Of a stretch of 64,000 nt of DNA, positions 56,316 to 64,000 are shown piece by piece. The translations under genes and the position numbers were made by a program. Within the stretch, counting starts at the first letter, position 1. Each line of letters starts with the position of its first letter. Source of the stretch: CAVUOA01 sp963742955 (GTDB lineage: Bacteria > Bacteroidota > Ignavibacteria > Tepidaquicellales > OLB5); contig CAVUOA010000008.1 of the NCBI GenBank assembly GCA_963742955.1, positions 1,860,001 to 1,924,000 on the forward strand. The letters run 5' to 3'. The notes beneath the pieces are model-generated. The model was not told where the DNA came from. It saw nothing but the letters and a program-made list of their open reading frames with translations, and made no database searches.

Positions 56316-56527
56316 TTTGTCATCCCCCTAGCCCCCTTCAAAGGGGGAATGTGATGTTACCCCGTTGTTGGAGTTCCCACTAACAACATTACCCCAGCAC
56401 TTCATTCTTTAGCTTGAAGTTTATCATCCCCCTTGCCCCCTTCGAAGGGGGAATGAAGTGTTCACCCCCAGTTGTTGGTGTTGTCACCAACAACTAAATC
56501 ACGATGCTGGTGTTCTCACCGGCAGCA
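56316..56527. repeat. Tandem hairpin repeats between convergent genes
   Basis: Two copies of a unit of about 70 bases start near 56321 and at 56424: TCATCCCCC(T)xGCCCCCTTC, AAGGGGGAATG, then GTTGTTGG. The second copy ends in GTTGTTGGTG-TTGT-CACCAACAAC, a perfect 10-bp stem. A third hairpin follows (ATGCTGGTG-TTCT-CACCGGCAGCAT). All three have GGWG-TTxx-CAC at the top. No gene. It may terminate transcription from both sides. Confidence 0.6.
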
Positions 56528-57961
56528 TTATTTAGCCAGCACTTCATCTTTTATTTTATGCAAATATTCAAGCGCTGCATCATGTTCATTTGGTATTACG
56601 CCGTCCAGAATTGCTTCTTCTATTTTTGTTTTAATAATTCCAACCTGTTTCGAAGGCTGAATATTGCATATTTTCATTATTTCTTCCCCTCTGACGGGCG
56701 ACTGGAAGTTACGGATTTTATCTCTTTCCTCAACCTCGGCAATTCTTTTTTCCACCCTGTCGAAATTGGAAAGGTATTTCTTAACCTTATCCGGGTCTTT
56801 GGAAGTTATATCGGCGCGGCAAAGCTTCATTAAATCTTCTATATCATCACCGGTTTCGAATATCAATCGTCTTACTGCGGAATCTGTTACATTTTCATCA
56901 GCCAATGCTATTGGTCTAAGGTGCAGGCGGACCAGCTTTTCGACATAGGGCAGCTTATCAAGCGGGAGCCGCATACGCGCAAATATTTTCTTTTGCCATC
57001 TTGCGCCAAGTTCTTCGTGTCCGTGAAAGGTCCACCCGGTGCCTTCAACAAAACGTTTTGTAGGAGGTTTTGCAATATCATGCATGAGCGCCGCAAATCG
57101 AAGCCACAGGTTATCGGTTGTTTTTGAAATATTATCCAGTACCTGCAATGTGTGGTAAAATACGTCTTTGTGGTGGAAATCTTTCCTCTGGTCAACACCT
57201 TCAAGAGAAGATACTTCGGGAAATATAATATCCATAAGTCCGCTCTTGTAAAGTAATTTAAGACCTATAGAAGGCTTTGAGCTTTGAAGGATTTTTAAAA
57301 ATTCATCTGTAATTCTCTCTTGTGAAACAACTCCCTGTTCACCGGTTTTAATCCTCAGCCGTTCCTTCATTTCATTCATGGCTTTGAGGGTATCGGGATG
57401 GATTTTAAACTCAAGCTGTGAAGCAAAGCGCGCCGCCCGAAGCATTCTCAGCGGGTCATCATCAAATGTTTTAAGCGGGTCCAGCGGTGTTTTAAGAATT
57501 CCTTTTTCAAGGTCTCCAAGCCCGTCAAACAAATCGATTATTTTTTCAAAGCCGTCTTTGTTCAATGATACAGCCAGAGCGTTTACAGTAAAATCGCGCC
57601 TCGAGAGGTCATGTTCGAGGTCCGATAATTCAACCGTTGGTTTGCGGGAATCGCTTTGATAGCTTTCTTCTCTTGCAGAAGCAAATTCAATTTTTACATC
57701 ATCAAGCTGAAGAAGCGCAGTGCCAAACTTTTTATAAACAGCGTTAAGCTCGGTCTTAAAATGTTTAGCGGTGATTTCTGCAAACTTTATTGCATCACCG
57801 ATCACGCTTATATCAATATCTTTGCATTCAATACCCAGCAGGCGGTCACGTACAAATCCGCCCACAAGGTATGCCTCATAATTATTCTGTTGAGAAATCT
57901 CTGCAATTCTCAGAATAATTTTGTCATTAAGGTTTGATTTATTTAATGTGAACTTTACCAA
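56528..57961 (-). CDS. cca: CCA tRNA nucleotidyltransferase with HD domain
   Basis: 477 residues from a TTG start. The nucleotidyltransferase motif LVGGFVRDRLLG and the catalytic DIDIS lie near 35-55, RRDFTVNALAVSL near 115, the neck domain with DDPLRMLRAARFA near 165, and an HD domain (RFAALMHDIAKPP, with HKDVFYHT) near 265-320. It adds or repairs CCA at tRNA 3' ends. The class II type with HD is usual here. It is the last gene of a minus-strand run of six. Intact. Confidence 0.93.
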   Translation of the reverse strand: MVKFTLNKSNLNDKIILRIAEISQQNNYEAYLVGGFVRDRLLGIECKDIDISVIGDAIKFAEITAKHFKTELNAVYKKFGTALLQLDDVKIEFASAREESYQSDSRKPTVELSDLEHDLSRRDFTVNALAVSLNKDGFEKIIDLFDGLGDLEKGILKTPLDPLKTFDDDPLRMLRAARFASQLEFKIHPDTLKAMNEMKERLRIKTGEQGVVSQERITDEFLKILQSSKPSIGLKLLYKSGLMDIIFPEVSSLEGVDQRKDFHHKDVFYHTLQVLDNISKTTDNLWLRFAALMHDIAKPPTKRFVEGTGWTFHGHEELGARWQKKIFARMRLPLDKLPYVEKLVRLHLRPIALADENVTDSAVRRLIFETGDDIEDLMKLCRADITSKDPDKVKKYLSNFDRVEKRIAEVEERDKIRNFQSPVRGEEIMKICNIQPSKQVGIIKTKIEEAILDGVIPNEHDAALEYLHKIKDEVLAK

Positions 57962-57978
57962 TATTATTTTCTTCCACT

Positions 57979-58016
57979 CGCCCTTCTCCTTTGGGGAGGG
58001 GATAGGGGGTGGGGTT
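57979..58016. repeat. Dispersed C/G-rich repeat
   Basis: CGCCCTTCTCCTTTGGGGAG followed by GGGATAGGGGGTGGGGTTT, related to the copies at 10239 and 13649 but lacking the GCACCTATGGCGC middle. It sits in the 58-base gap between two minus-strand genes. Confidence 0.5.
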
Positions 58017-58019
58017 TAA

Positions 58020-59009
58020 TTATCCCGAAACTATTTCAATTATTCTGTCGGATGCTTCCACGGCAAGGCTTGCATCTTCAAGAGTAACCTTGACAGGTTT
58101 GTTTTCAATTATACTTGAAAAAAATGATTCTAGCTCGTCTTTTATTGGATTAATATCATTGGATTCTATTTCCGGCTGCTGATAAACTATTTTCTTTGTT
58201 TCCGAGAGCGGATATGTCATAACACCCGCAGGCGTCTTTGCTGATGAATCCTCAAGCGTAAACAACTCCGATTTATTATTAAGGAAATCCACCGAAATAT
58301 AAGTATTTTGCTGAAAAATCCTCATTTTCCTCATTTTTTTGAGTGATATTCTACTGGCAGTCAGGTTTGCAACACATCCGTTTTCAAATGTTAAACGGGC
58401 GTTTGCAATATCTATGTTATCTGAAATTACTGCTACGCCGTTAGCATCAAGCTTGAACAAGGGTGATTTCACTAGGTTTAGTATAATATCGATATCATGT
58501 ATCATTAAATCCTGTATTACCGAAACATCCGTACCGCGCGGATTAAACTGTGAGAGCCTGTGTGATTCAATAAACAACGGCTTAAGTTCATACTGCGAAA
58601 GCGATGTTAACGCCGGGTTAAATCTTTCAACATGCCCAACCTGAATCTTAACATCCTTGTTTTTTGAAAGCTCAATTAATTTTTTTGCTTCTTTTCCGTT
58701 TACCGTGACGGGCTTTTCAATAAACAGATTTATGTTTTTATCTAACGCTTGTCTTGCAATTTCAAAATGGGTTGATGTTGTTGTAACAATTACAAGAGTG
58801 TTAATATTATTCAAGAGCTTTTCTAATGAATCAAATGATTTTACCCCGTATTCGGATGATGTTTTTTCCGCTTTCCCGCTGTCGATATCATAAACTCCTG
58901 CGAAAGTAAAATTTTCATTTTCCGCACAGAGTTTACTCAATAGCTTTGCGTGAATGCTTCCAAGGTGCCCGCATCCGGCAAGTCCGATATTTAATTTATT
59001 TTTATCCAT
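58020..59009 (-). CDS. Gfo/Idh/MocA-family oxidoreductase
   Basis: 329 residues, intact. Rossmann start IGLAGCGHLGSIHAKLL, catalytic Lys in IEKPVT, H-V-E-R-F-N-P and the H-D-I-D segment (IQDLMIHDIDIIL) with the His/Asp pair. It is not closely related to the oxidoreductase at 17622; this one is like the stand-alone enzymes often next to lipid A or UDP-GlcNAc genes (LpxA-linked GnnA type). Substrate not determined. It follows the EamA transporter by 22 bases. Confidence 0.85.
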   Translation of the reverse strand: MDKNKLNIGLAGCGHLGSIHAKLLSKLCAENENFTFAGVYDIDSGKAEKTSSEYGVKSFDSLEKLLNNINTLVIVTTTSTHFEIARQALDKNINLFIEKPVTVNGKEAKKLIELSKNKDVKIQVGHVERFNPALTSLSQYELKPLFIESHRLSQFNPRGTDVSVIQDLMIHDIDIILNLVKSPLFKLDANGVAVISDNIDIANARLTFENGCVANLTASRISLKKMRKMRIFQQNTYISVDFLNNKSELFTLEDSSAKTPAGVMTYPLSETKKIVYQQPEIESNDINPIKDELESFFSSIIENKPVKVTLEDASLAVEASDRIIEIVSG

Positions 59010-59031
59010 CAGGCTCTTTAGTTAAATTTGA

Positions 59032-59913
59032 TTATGAAATCTCGATTGATACTCGGTGCATTAGGAATACTCCTGCGATAGTTATTAATCCTCCAATTAA
59101 TAAATACAGTGAAATGGTTTCACCGAGAAATATAACAGAAAAAAATACTGTTATCAGCGGAGATAAATTTGAGAACGTTGTAATTTTGCTCACCTGCAGC
59201 GTTTTTAATACATAATACCAAACAAAATATGCTAAATACGCAACAATCACGGTAAGAAAAACGTAACCAACTATTCCTTTATATGTAAGATTCACAAATG
59301 TCAGGTTTGGTAAATCATAAATAAAAAGCGGTATGTAAGCAATTGCTCCGAATGTAAAAACTGCTGCCGCTGTTTTAATTGCTCCGTATTTCAGCACAAG
59401 GTCTTTTCCGAAAGCAAGGTAAACCGAAAAAGTAAATACCGCAAACACAAGCATAAAATCACCTGTTAAAACACTGCTGCCTTCTTTTGATTCGTTCAGG
59501 CTCTCATAAAAAACAAAGAATATTCCGATAATTGTCAGCAGTATTGCAATCATCTTGGAAACATAAAATTTTTCCGTTTTTCTTGTTACCGAAATTAAGT
59601 AAGCAAAAACGGGGTTCAGCGAGTAAATTATGCCCGAGTGTGATGCATAAGACAAATTTACGCCGTTGAGAAAGAAAAACTGGTTAAATGGGATGCTTAA
59701 CACACCCATCATAACCAGCTTCGGATAATCCGATTTATCAAATTTTAAATTCTGCTTTCTGTACCTAAGTGTAATCAAAAACAATATGCATGCAACACTA
59801 AATCTCAAAAATCCCAGTGAAATGGGGGAGACTTCTGCAACAGTTAACTTCCCGAAGATAGGCGTTAAGGCGCTCGCTAAAATCAGGAAAGCAAGCAGTA
59901 AATAGTTTTTCAT
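59032..59913 (-). CDS. EamA/DMT-family transporter
   Basis: 293 residues with ten membrane helices in two repeats of five, each an EamA domain (P-I-F-G-K-L-T-V near 20; S-L-N-P-V-F-A-Y near 97; L-S-P-L-I-T-V-F-F near 247). Such exporters move metabolites or amino acids out of the cell, but the substrate cannot be told from sequence. It starts 4 bases after the stop of the 40-residue basic protein. Intact. Confidence 0.88.
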   Translation of the reverse strand: MKNYLLLAFLILASALTPIFGKLTVAEVSPISLGFLRFSVACILFLITLRYRKQNLKFDKSDYPKLVMMGVLSIPFNQFFFLNGVNLSYASHSGIIYSLNPVFAYLISVTRKTEKFYVSKMIAILLTIIGIFFVFYESLNESKEGSSVLTGDFMLVFAVFTFSVYLAFGKDLVLKYGAIKTAAAVFTFGAIAYIPLFIYDLPNLTFVNLTYKGIVGYVFLTVIVAYLAYFVWYYVLKTLQVSKITTFSNLSPLITVFFSVIFLGETISLYLLIGGLITIAGVFLMHRVSIEIS

Positions 59914-59917
59914 TTAA

Positions 59918-60040
59918 TCATTCGGCAGCAGGCGCCGCAGTCTTCGGTTTTGCTTTCGCTTTCTCTATTTTAATTCTTTCTTTTCTCTTCTTGATAGTTT
60001 TTCTGTGCTTGCCTGCGACTTTTTTTAATTTTTTGTTCAT
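59918..60040 (-). CDS. Small, very basic protein (40 aa)
   Basis: ATG 60038-60040, stop 59918-59920. It reads MNKKLKKVAGKHRKTIKKRK then E-R-I-K-I-E-K-A-K-A-K-P-K-T-A-A-P-A-A-E. More than 40% Lys and Arg in the first 30 residues, then an Ala/Pro tail. Its place (20 bases after the aldolase stop, 4 before the transporter) suggests that it is translated. The charge and size resemble tiny ribosomal or nucleoid proteins, e.g. the AURKAIP1/COX24-domain type found in Bacteroidetes; the relation is by eye only. Confidence 0.55.
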   Translation of the reverse strand: MNKKLKKVAGKHRKTIKKRKERIKIEKAKAKPKTAAPAAE

Positions 60041-60060
60041 ATATTTATTTAATTACTGAA

Positions 60061-61128
60061 TTATGCTACTGTTATTTCTTTATCTGCGTAAACATCCTGA
60101 ATTGCATTGAAACAGTGCTACGCCTTCTTTCATCGGCTTCTGGAATGCTTTGCGTGCCCGAAATTAAGCCCATACCGCCTGCTCTTTTATTAATCACCGC
60201 TGTCATAACCGCTTCTTTAATATCCGATTCGCCCTTGCCTGTTGAGGCTCCGCCGGAATTAATTAAGCCGACTTTACCCATGTAACCGTTTACAACCTGG
60301 TAACGGCAAAGGTCAATTGGATGGTCAGTTGTGAGCTTTTCATAAACCAGTTTGCTTGTTTTGCCGAACTTAAGCGCGTTATAACCGCCGTTGTTCTCGG
60401 GTAATTTTTGCTTTAACAATATCAGCTTCAATTGTAACACCGAGGTGATTTGCCTGTCCCGTTAAATCAGCTGAGAGATGATAATCTTTATCACCCTTTA
60501 CATTGAAAGCGGGATTCCTTAAATAGCACCAGAGGATTGTTACCATACCAAGCTCATGAGCATATGAGAACATTTGTGATACCTCCTGTATCTGGCGGGT
60601 TGATTCATCCGAACCGAAATAAATTGTTGCGCCTACTGCAGCGGCACCCATGTTAAATGCCTGGTCGATGCTTCCGAAAATTATCTGGTCATACTTGTTG
60701 GGATATGTGAGCAGTTCATTATGGTTGAACTTCATAATAAAGGGAATCTTGTGCGCGTATTTTCTGGCAACCGAGCCGAGCACGCCCAGCGTAGATGCAA
60801 CAGCATTGCATCCGCCTTCGATTGCAAGCTTAACTATGTTTTCGGGGTCAAAGTATTCCGGGTTGGGTGCAAATGATGCGCCTGCGGAATGCTCAATTCC
60901 CTGGTCAACCGGAAGTATTGAAAGATAACCTGTTCCTGCAAGTCTGCCGTGACTGAAAATACTCTGCATATTTCTTAACACGTTGGGGCTGCGGTCTGAA
61001 TCTTTCCACTCGCGCTCAACAAAATCCGGTCCCGGCAAGTGAAGTGATTCTTTGGGAACAGTTGTGCATTTATGGTTGAGCAAATTATCAGCTTCTGAAC
61101 CTAATATTTCTTTTATTTTATTTAACAT
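60061..61128 (-). CDS. fbaB: Class I fructose-bisphosphate aldolase (DhnA/FbaB type), three frameshifts
   Basis: MLNKIKEILGSEADNLLNHK, then PVDQGIEHSAGASF, AIEGGCNAVASTLG and the Schiff-base region K-F-N-H-N-E. Breaks lie near 60412 (KAK / LPENNGGYN: an extra A), near 60150 (ISGT / KAFQKPMKEGVALF: an extra C) and near 60105 (LF / NAIQDVYADKEITVA: an extra C), giving about 355 residues and the end at 60061. It splits fructose 1,6-bisphosphate; enzymes of this type work in gluconeogenesis in many anaerobes. It is second in the minus-strand run, 20 bases after ygfZ. Confidence 0.85.
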
Positions 61129-61147
61129 TTTAACGCTCCATTATAAT

Positions 61148-62096
61148 TTAATTGTTTAATTTCGTAAACGGCAGCTTAGTTATGCTGCATTTAATTCCTC
61201 CTCCGGATTTTAATAAGTATTCTTTATCAAAATCAAGGAAAGCTGTTTTTATAAATCCAAGTCCTATGTTTCCAAACTTCTCCGAGTGCGCAGTGCTTGT
61301 AATATATCCGCACTCTTTATCATCTATGCTAACTTTAAGCTCATCAGCAGGTTCAGGCATTTTGTCAAATTTAAAGCCAACCATGTGCTTGCTGATTTTA
61401 TCATAAGTATCCAGCCTTGCTATTACTTCCTGTCCGATATAACAGCCTTTGGTAAAGCTTACGTATTTTTCTAATCCGCACTCAAGAGGATTGGTTTCAT
61501 CAGTCATTTCTTTGCCGAACTTTGGTATTCCGTATTCAATGCGGAGTGTTTCGTATTCACTTTGTGTGATTTCTATTAAAGCAGAATTATTTCCTAAAAT
61601 TTTTTTCGAATAGAATTCTTAGTCTTCAGTAAGCATAAATAAAAAGAAATCCGCCGAACACATCATCATTTCTCGATATAATAGCATCTTTGCCATCGGA
61701 TTTACAAACAGCAAAATCATTATTGGTAAACCCGCTTATATCAGCATTAAACATTTCTTTTGCAAACTTATCTGATTCATCACCGAAAAAAAGAATTGCT
61801 GCATGAGTTCCTGACATATCAGTTACCTTGAAATCATCCATAATTGTGTATTTATCAAGATGGCTGATAACAGCTTTTGAATTATTAAATGAACAGGCTG
61901 TAAAAACAAAATCACCGAAATTGTACAGCGTAAGCAGGTCAACAAACCTGCCTTTATCCGATGTAAGAACAGTTTTGATTCCCTTGAACTTGCCGAGTGA
62001 ATTCACAGTATTTGTTGAGAGCCTGTTTATAAGGTCCAGCCTGTCATTGCCCGTAAATTTCAGGAAATCAAGGGGTATTTTGCAATAATTAAGCAT
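61148..62096 (-). CDS. ygfZ: Folate-binding protein YgfZ, frameshifted
   Basis: Begins MLNYCKIPLDFLKFTGNDRL and carries the family signature K-G-C-Y-I-G-Q-E-V-I-A-R-L in the second part. The frame breaks near 61630 (GGFLFIYAY), with one extra base, and an in-frame TAA near 61620 then separates it from EFYSKKILGNNSALIEI, so at least one more error is needed. The restored length is about 315. YgfZ helps to make or repair iron-sulphur clusters such as that of MiaB, using tetrahydrofolate. It is the first of the run cca-Gfo/Idh-EamA-basic protein-aldolase. Confidence 0.8.
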
Positions 62097-62240
62097 CAGA
62101 TTTTAAATATACCTTTAAATGGAAACTTATTCAAAGTAATAATTTATCATGGATTGCCGCATGAGAAAATTTCAAATCTTCCAGAAAATTTCATCAAGAT
62201 AATGTGATTCATTTTTTTCCCAATTTTTCCCGCTAATACA

Positions 62241-62271
62241 TTGAATATCTGATAAACATGCTTTATTTTTT
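62241..62271 (+). promoter_or_regulatory. Possible promoter of the RodZ-like gene
   Basis: TTG (62241-62243), 20 bases, TATTTTTT (62264-62271), then G: seven of eight in TAnnTTTG. The start site would lie near 62279, 17 bases before the ATG. Confidence 0.4.
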
Positions 62272-62295
62272 GTGAAATCCCTAAAATAACCGGTT

Positions 62296-63222
62296 ATGCT
62301 TAAAGAATTCGGACAAGACTTAAAGAGCTTACGGGAATCCCAGAATATCTCCGTTGCGGAAATTTCGGCGCAGACAAGAATCAACCCGAAATTTATAAAC
62401 ATGATGGAATCGGGTGTATTCAATTTCCAGCCGGAAACCTATATACGCGCCTTCCTCAAAGAATATGCAAGATGTGTTGACGTAAGCGAAAACATTCTGC
62501 TCACCGATTACGAAAAAGCTAAATCCGGATTCTACGTGCGTAAATCAACCACCCCTAAACAGGAGGATAAACCTTTATCGATTAAACCTGTTGTAGAAAG
62601 TTCCGATGCTTCTGAACCTAAAACTGAAGAAAAACCTGTACCCAAAGAAAAACAATCATCACCTCCAAAAGAAAACTGGCCTCCGCCTGAAATAAGGAGA
62701 AGAGACCATGATGAGGATTCAAAAGAATTTTCCAATAAAACCCTGACGCAGAAAATTCTGCTCGGACTTCTTATTCTTGTCATTATTGCAGGCATAATTT
62801 ATTTAATTGATTACCTTACTAATTCGGGAAATGATAATACCTCCAATGTTAAGCCGAAATCATTCAGCGAGATTTCCGAAGATTATGAGAATAAAATAAA
62901 GGGAAATAAAAATAAAGAAACAAAACAGCTTGAAGAAGATTCTCTTAAATCTGTAAAAATAGATTCGCTTAAGCTTTCTATTGTTGCATCCAAAGACGTG
63001 AGAATAAAAGTTTACGTTGATGAAAAAAGGCTCGTTGAAGATGTTATTGCCGCAAAAGACACAATGGTTATTGCCGCAAAAGACCAGTTCCGCTTCAGCG
63101 CCTCGGCAAACTCATCAGTTGACCTGTACTTAAACGGCAAACATCTGAAAAAACCGTCATCTGTTACGGGGTCTTCTATTAAAAACATAGTCATTAATAA
63201 AGATGGTATTGTTAATGAATGA
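62296..63222 (+). CDS. RodZ-like helix-turn-helix membrane protein
   Basis: 308 residues. N-terminal helix-turn-helix of the HTH_25 type (about 5-75, L-R-E-S-Q-N-I-S-V-A-E-I-S), a Pro/Lys-rich linker, one membrane helix near 155-172 (ILLGLLILVIIAGIIYLIDY) and a C-terminal beta domain (about 215-300) of the DUF4115 kind (VRIKVYVDEKRLVED). RodZ links MreB filaments to the membrane in cell-shape control; no mreB is here. It diverges from ygfZ with 199 bases between. Followed by ligA after 48 bases. Confidence 0.82.
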   Translation: MLKEFGQDLKSLRESQNISVAEISAQTRINPKFINMMESGVFNFQPETYIRAFLKEYARCVDVSENILLTDYEKAKSGFYVRKSTTPKQEDKPLSIKPVVESSDASEPKTEEKPVPKEKQSSPPKENWPPPEIRRRDHDEDSKEFSNKTLTQKILLGLLILVIIAGIIYLIDYLTNSGNDNTSNVKPKSFSEISEDYENKIKGNKNKETKQLEEDSLKSVKIDSLKLSIVASKDVRIKVYVDEKRLVEDVIAAKDTMVIAAKDQFRFSASANSSVDLYLNGKHLKKPSSVTGSSIKNIVINKDGIVNE

Positions 63223-63270
63223 TAATCCCTTCATTTTCCCCAATTGAGTTAAATCCAAAACTTCTATCCG

Positions 63271-64000
63271 ATGGCAGATAAGAATGTCATAGAAAGAGTA
63301 AATAAGCTGCGTGAGCGCCTTAATGACGCGAACTACCGCTATTATATTCTGGCTGAGCCAACCATTGATGATTATGAATATGACATGCTGATGAATGAGC
63401 TTATTGAGCTTGAAAAAAAATATCCCGAACTCTTAACACCCGATTCACCCAGCCAGCGCGTCGGCGGCGATTTGACAAAAGATTTCCCGACTGTAACTCA
63501 TGAAGTCCCCATGCTCTCGCTTTCAAATTCTTATGATGAAAATGATTTGCGGGAGTTCGATAAGCGCGTAAACAACCTGCTTAAAGGCGAAAAGTTCCGC
63601 TATGTATGCGAGCTTAAGTTTGACGGTGCGGCAGTTACTCTCATTTACCGTGACGGCATGTTTATTCAGGGCGCAACCCGCGGTGACGGAACTCAGGGCG
63701 ATGAAATTACAACTAATCTTAAGACCATCAGGTCTATACCGCTTCGCATTCATCCGGAAGGCAAACCGTTTAAGAAGCTGGATATAGAAGTGCGCGGCGA
63801 AGTATTTATAAAAAAAGATGATTTCATAAAAATTAACGAGAGACAGGAACAGGCAGGCGAGAAGCTCTACGCAAACGCCAGAAACACCTGCGCCGGAACA
63901 CTGAAGCTGAAAGATTCAAAAATTGTTGCAAGCCGTAACCTGAACATGTTTTGTTATTTCCTGAGGCACCTTGACCCCAATGAACAGGCTAAGCTGAAAT
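63271..64000 (+). CDS. ligA: NAD-dependent DNA ligase, 5' part
   Basis: Runs off the window end; 243 residues are seen in one frame. Ia-domain start (Y-Y-I-L-A-E-P-T-I-D-D-Y-E-Y-D), then the adenylation domain with S-L-S-N-S-Y and the lysine of CELKFDGAA that takes up AMP, and GDGTQGDEITTN. The first 240 residues fit the family well; the zinc-finger, HhH and BRCT parts are beyond the edge. It seals nicks in replication with NAD. No frameshift in the visible part. Confidence 0.93.
   Translation, partial: MADKNVIERVNKLRERLNDANYRYYILAEPTIDDYEYDMLMNELIELEKKYPELLTPDSPSQRVGGDLTKDFPTVTHEVPMLSLSNSYDENDLREFDKRVNNLLKGEKFRYVCELKFDGAAVTLIYRDGMFIQGATRGDGTQGDEITTNLKTIRSIPLRIHPEGKPFKKLDIEVRGEVFIKKDDFIKINERQEQAGEKLYANARNTCAGTLKLKDSKIVASRNLNMFCYFLRHLDPNEQAKLK

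Noticed and set aside
1..64000. CRISPR array, rRNA, tRNA genes
   Set aside because: I looked for regularly spaced repeats and for tRNA T-arm sequences in every gap and found none. A covariance-model scan would be decisive.

Overview
The window looks like a chromosomal piece of a free-living member of the Bacteroidota/Ignavibacteriota side of the FCB group. Three signals support this. Five secreted proteins end in a type IX secretion (T9SS) type A sorting domain with the YPNPFNPST core and a terminal K-M-[VL]-L-[VI]-K. Outer-membrane families typical of the group are present (a TonB receptor with a carboxypeptidase-like regulatory domain, a PorV-like protein, a GWxTD protein). Many genes are preceded by TTG-N19-21-TAnnTTTG, the promoter form known from Bacteroidetes. 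Base composition is AT-rich. GTG and TTG starts are common. The species cannot be named from sequence alone.

Layout. 0-2 kb: a promoter with three GTGCAY boxes, a 56-residue ribbon-helix-helix-like protein and a T9SS cargo protein. 2-10 kb (minus strand): a secreted prolyl oligopeptidase, rubrerythrin, a two-gene unit of a P-type ATPase and a dicarboxylate/amino-acid symporter, and an unknown secreted protein. 10-15.1 kb: an accessory region, AT-rich in its first part, with direct repeats, hairpin repeats between genes, a zinc-ribbon/CFI-box protein, two unknown membrane proteins and a two-gene unit behind a long structured leader. 15.2-24.5 kb: Xaa-Pro peptidase, two paralogous glycosyltransferases around a Gfo/Idh/MocA oxidoreductase, purD, a sugar-nucleotide epimerase, meaB and acyl-CoA dehydrogenase. 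24.6-44 kb: a cell-surface block of T9SS cargo, subtilisin, TonB receptor, a badly broken surface protein, a PorV-like protein and a GWxTD protein, with one inverted mlaE. 44-50.6 kb: YbbR protein, CPBP protein, pdxJ, sirtuin, tryptophanase, lptB, PIG-L deacetylase and a zincin. 50.6-56.3 kb: Kup potassium transporter (minus), then a small protein, a PgpH-type HD phosphodiesterase and XerC/D recombinase (plus). 56.5-62.1 kb: a minus-strand run of cca, Gfo/Idh, EamA transporter, a 40-residue basic protein, class I aldolase and ygfZ. 62.3-64 kb: a RodZ-like protein and the start of ligA.

The most pervasive property of the sequence is frameshifts. At least fourteen genes, several of them normally indispensable (lptB, class I aldolase), read correctly only if single bases are removed. 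In almost every case I could resolve, the change is one extra base, usually not in a homopolymer. I read this mainly as consensus error and give such genes their full reconstructed span. One stretch (39.06-41.1 kb) is far worse than the rest and may be a real pseudogene or a very poorly covered region. No CRISPR array, rRNA, tRNA, transposase or phage structural gene was recognised. The parts that look least explained are the autoregulated-looking module at the left end and the accessory region at 10-15 kb.
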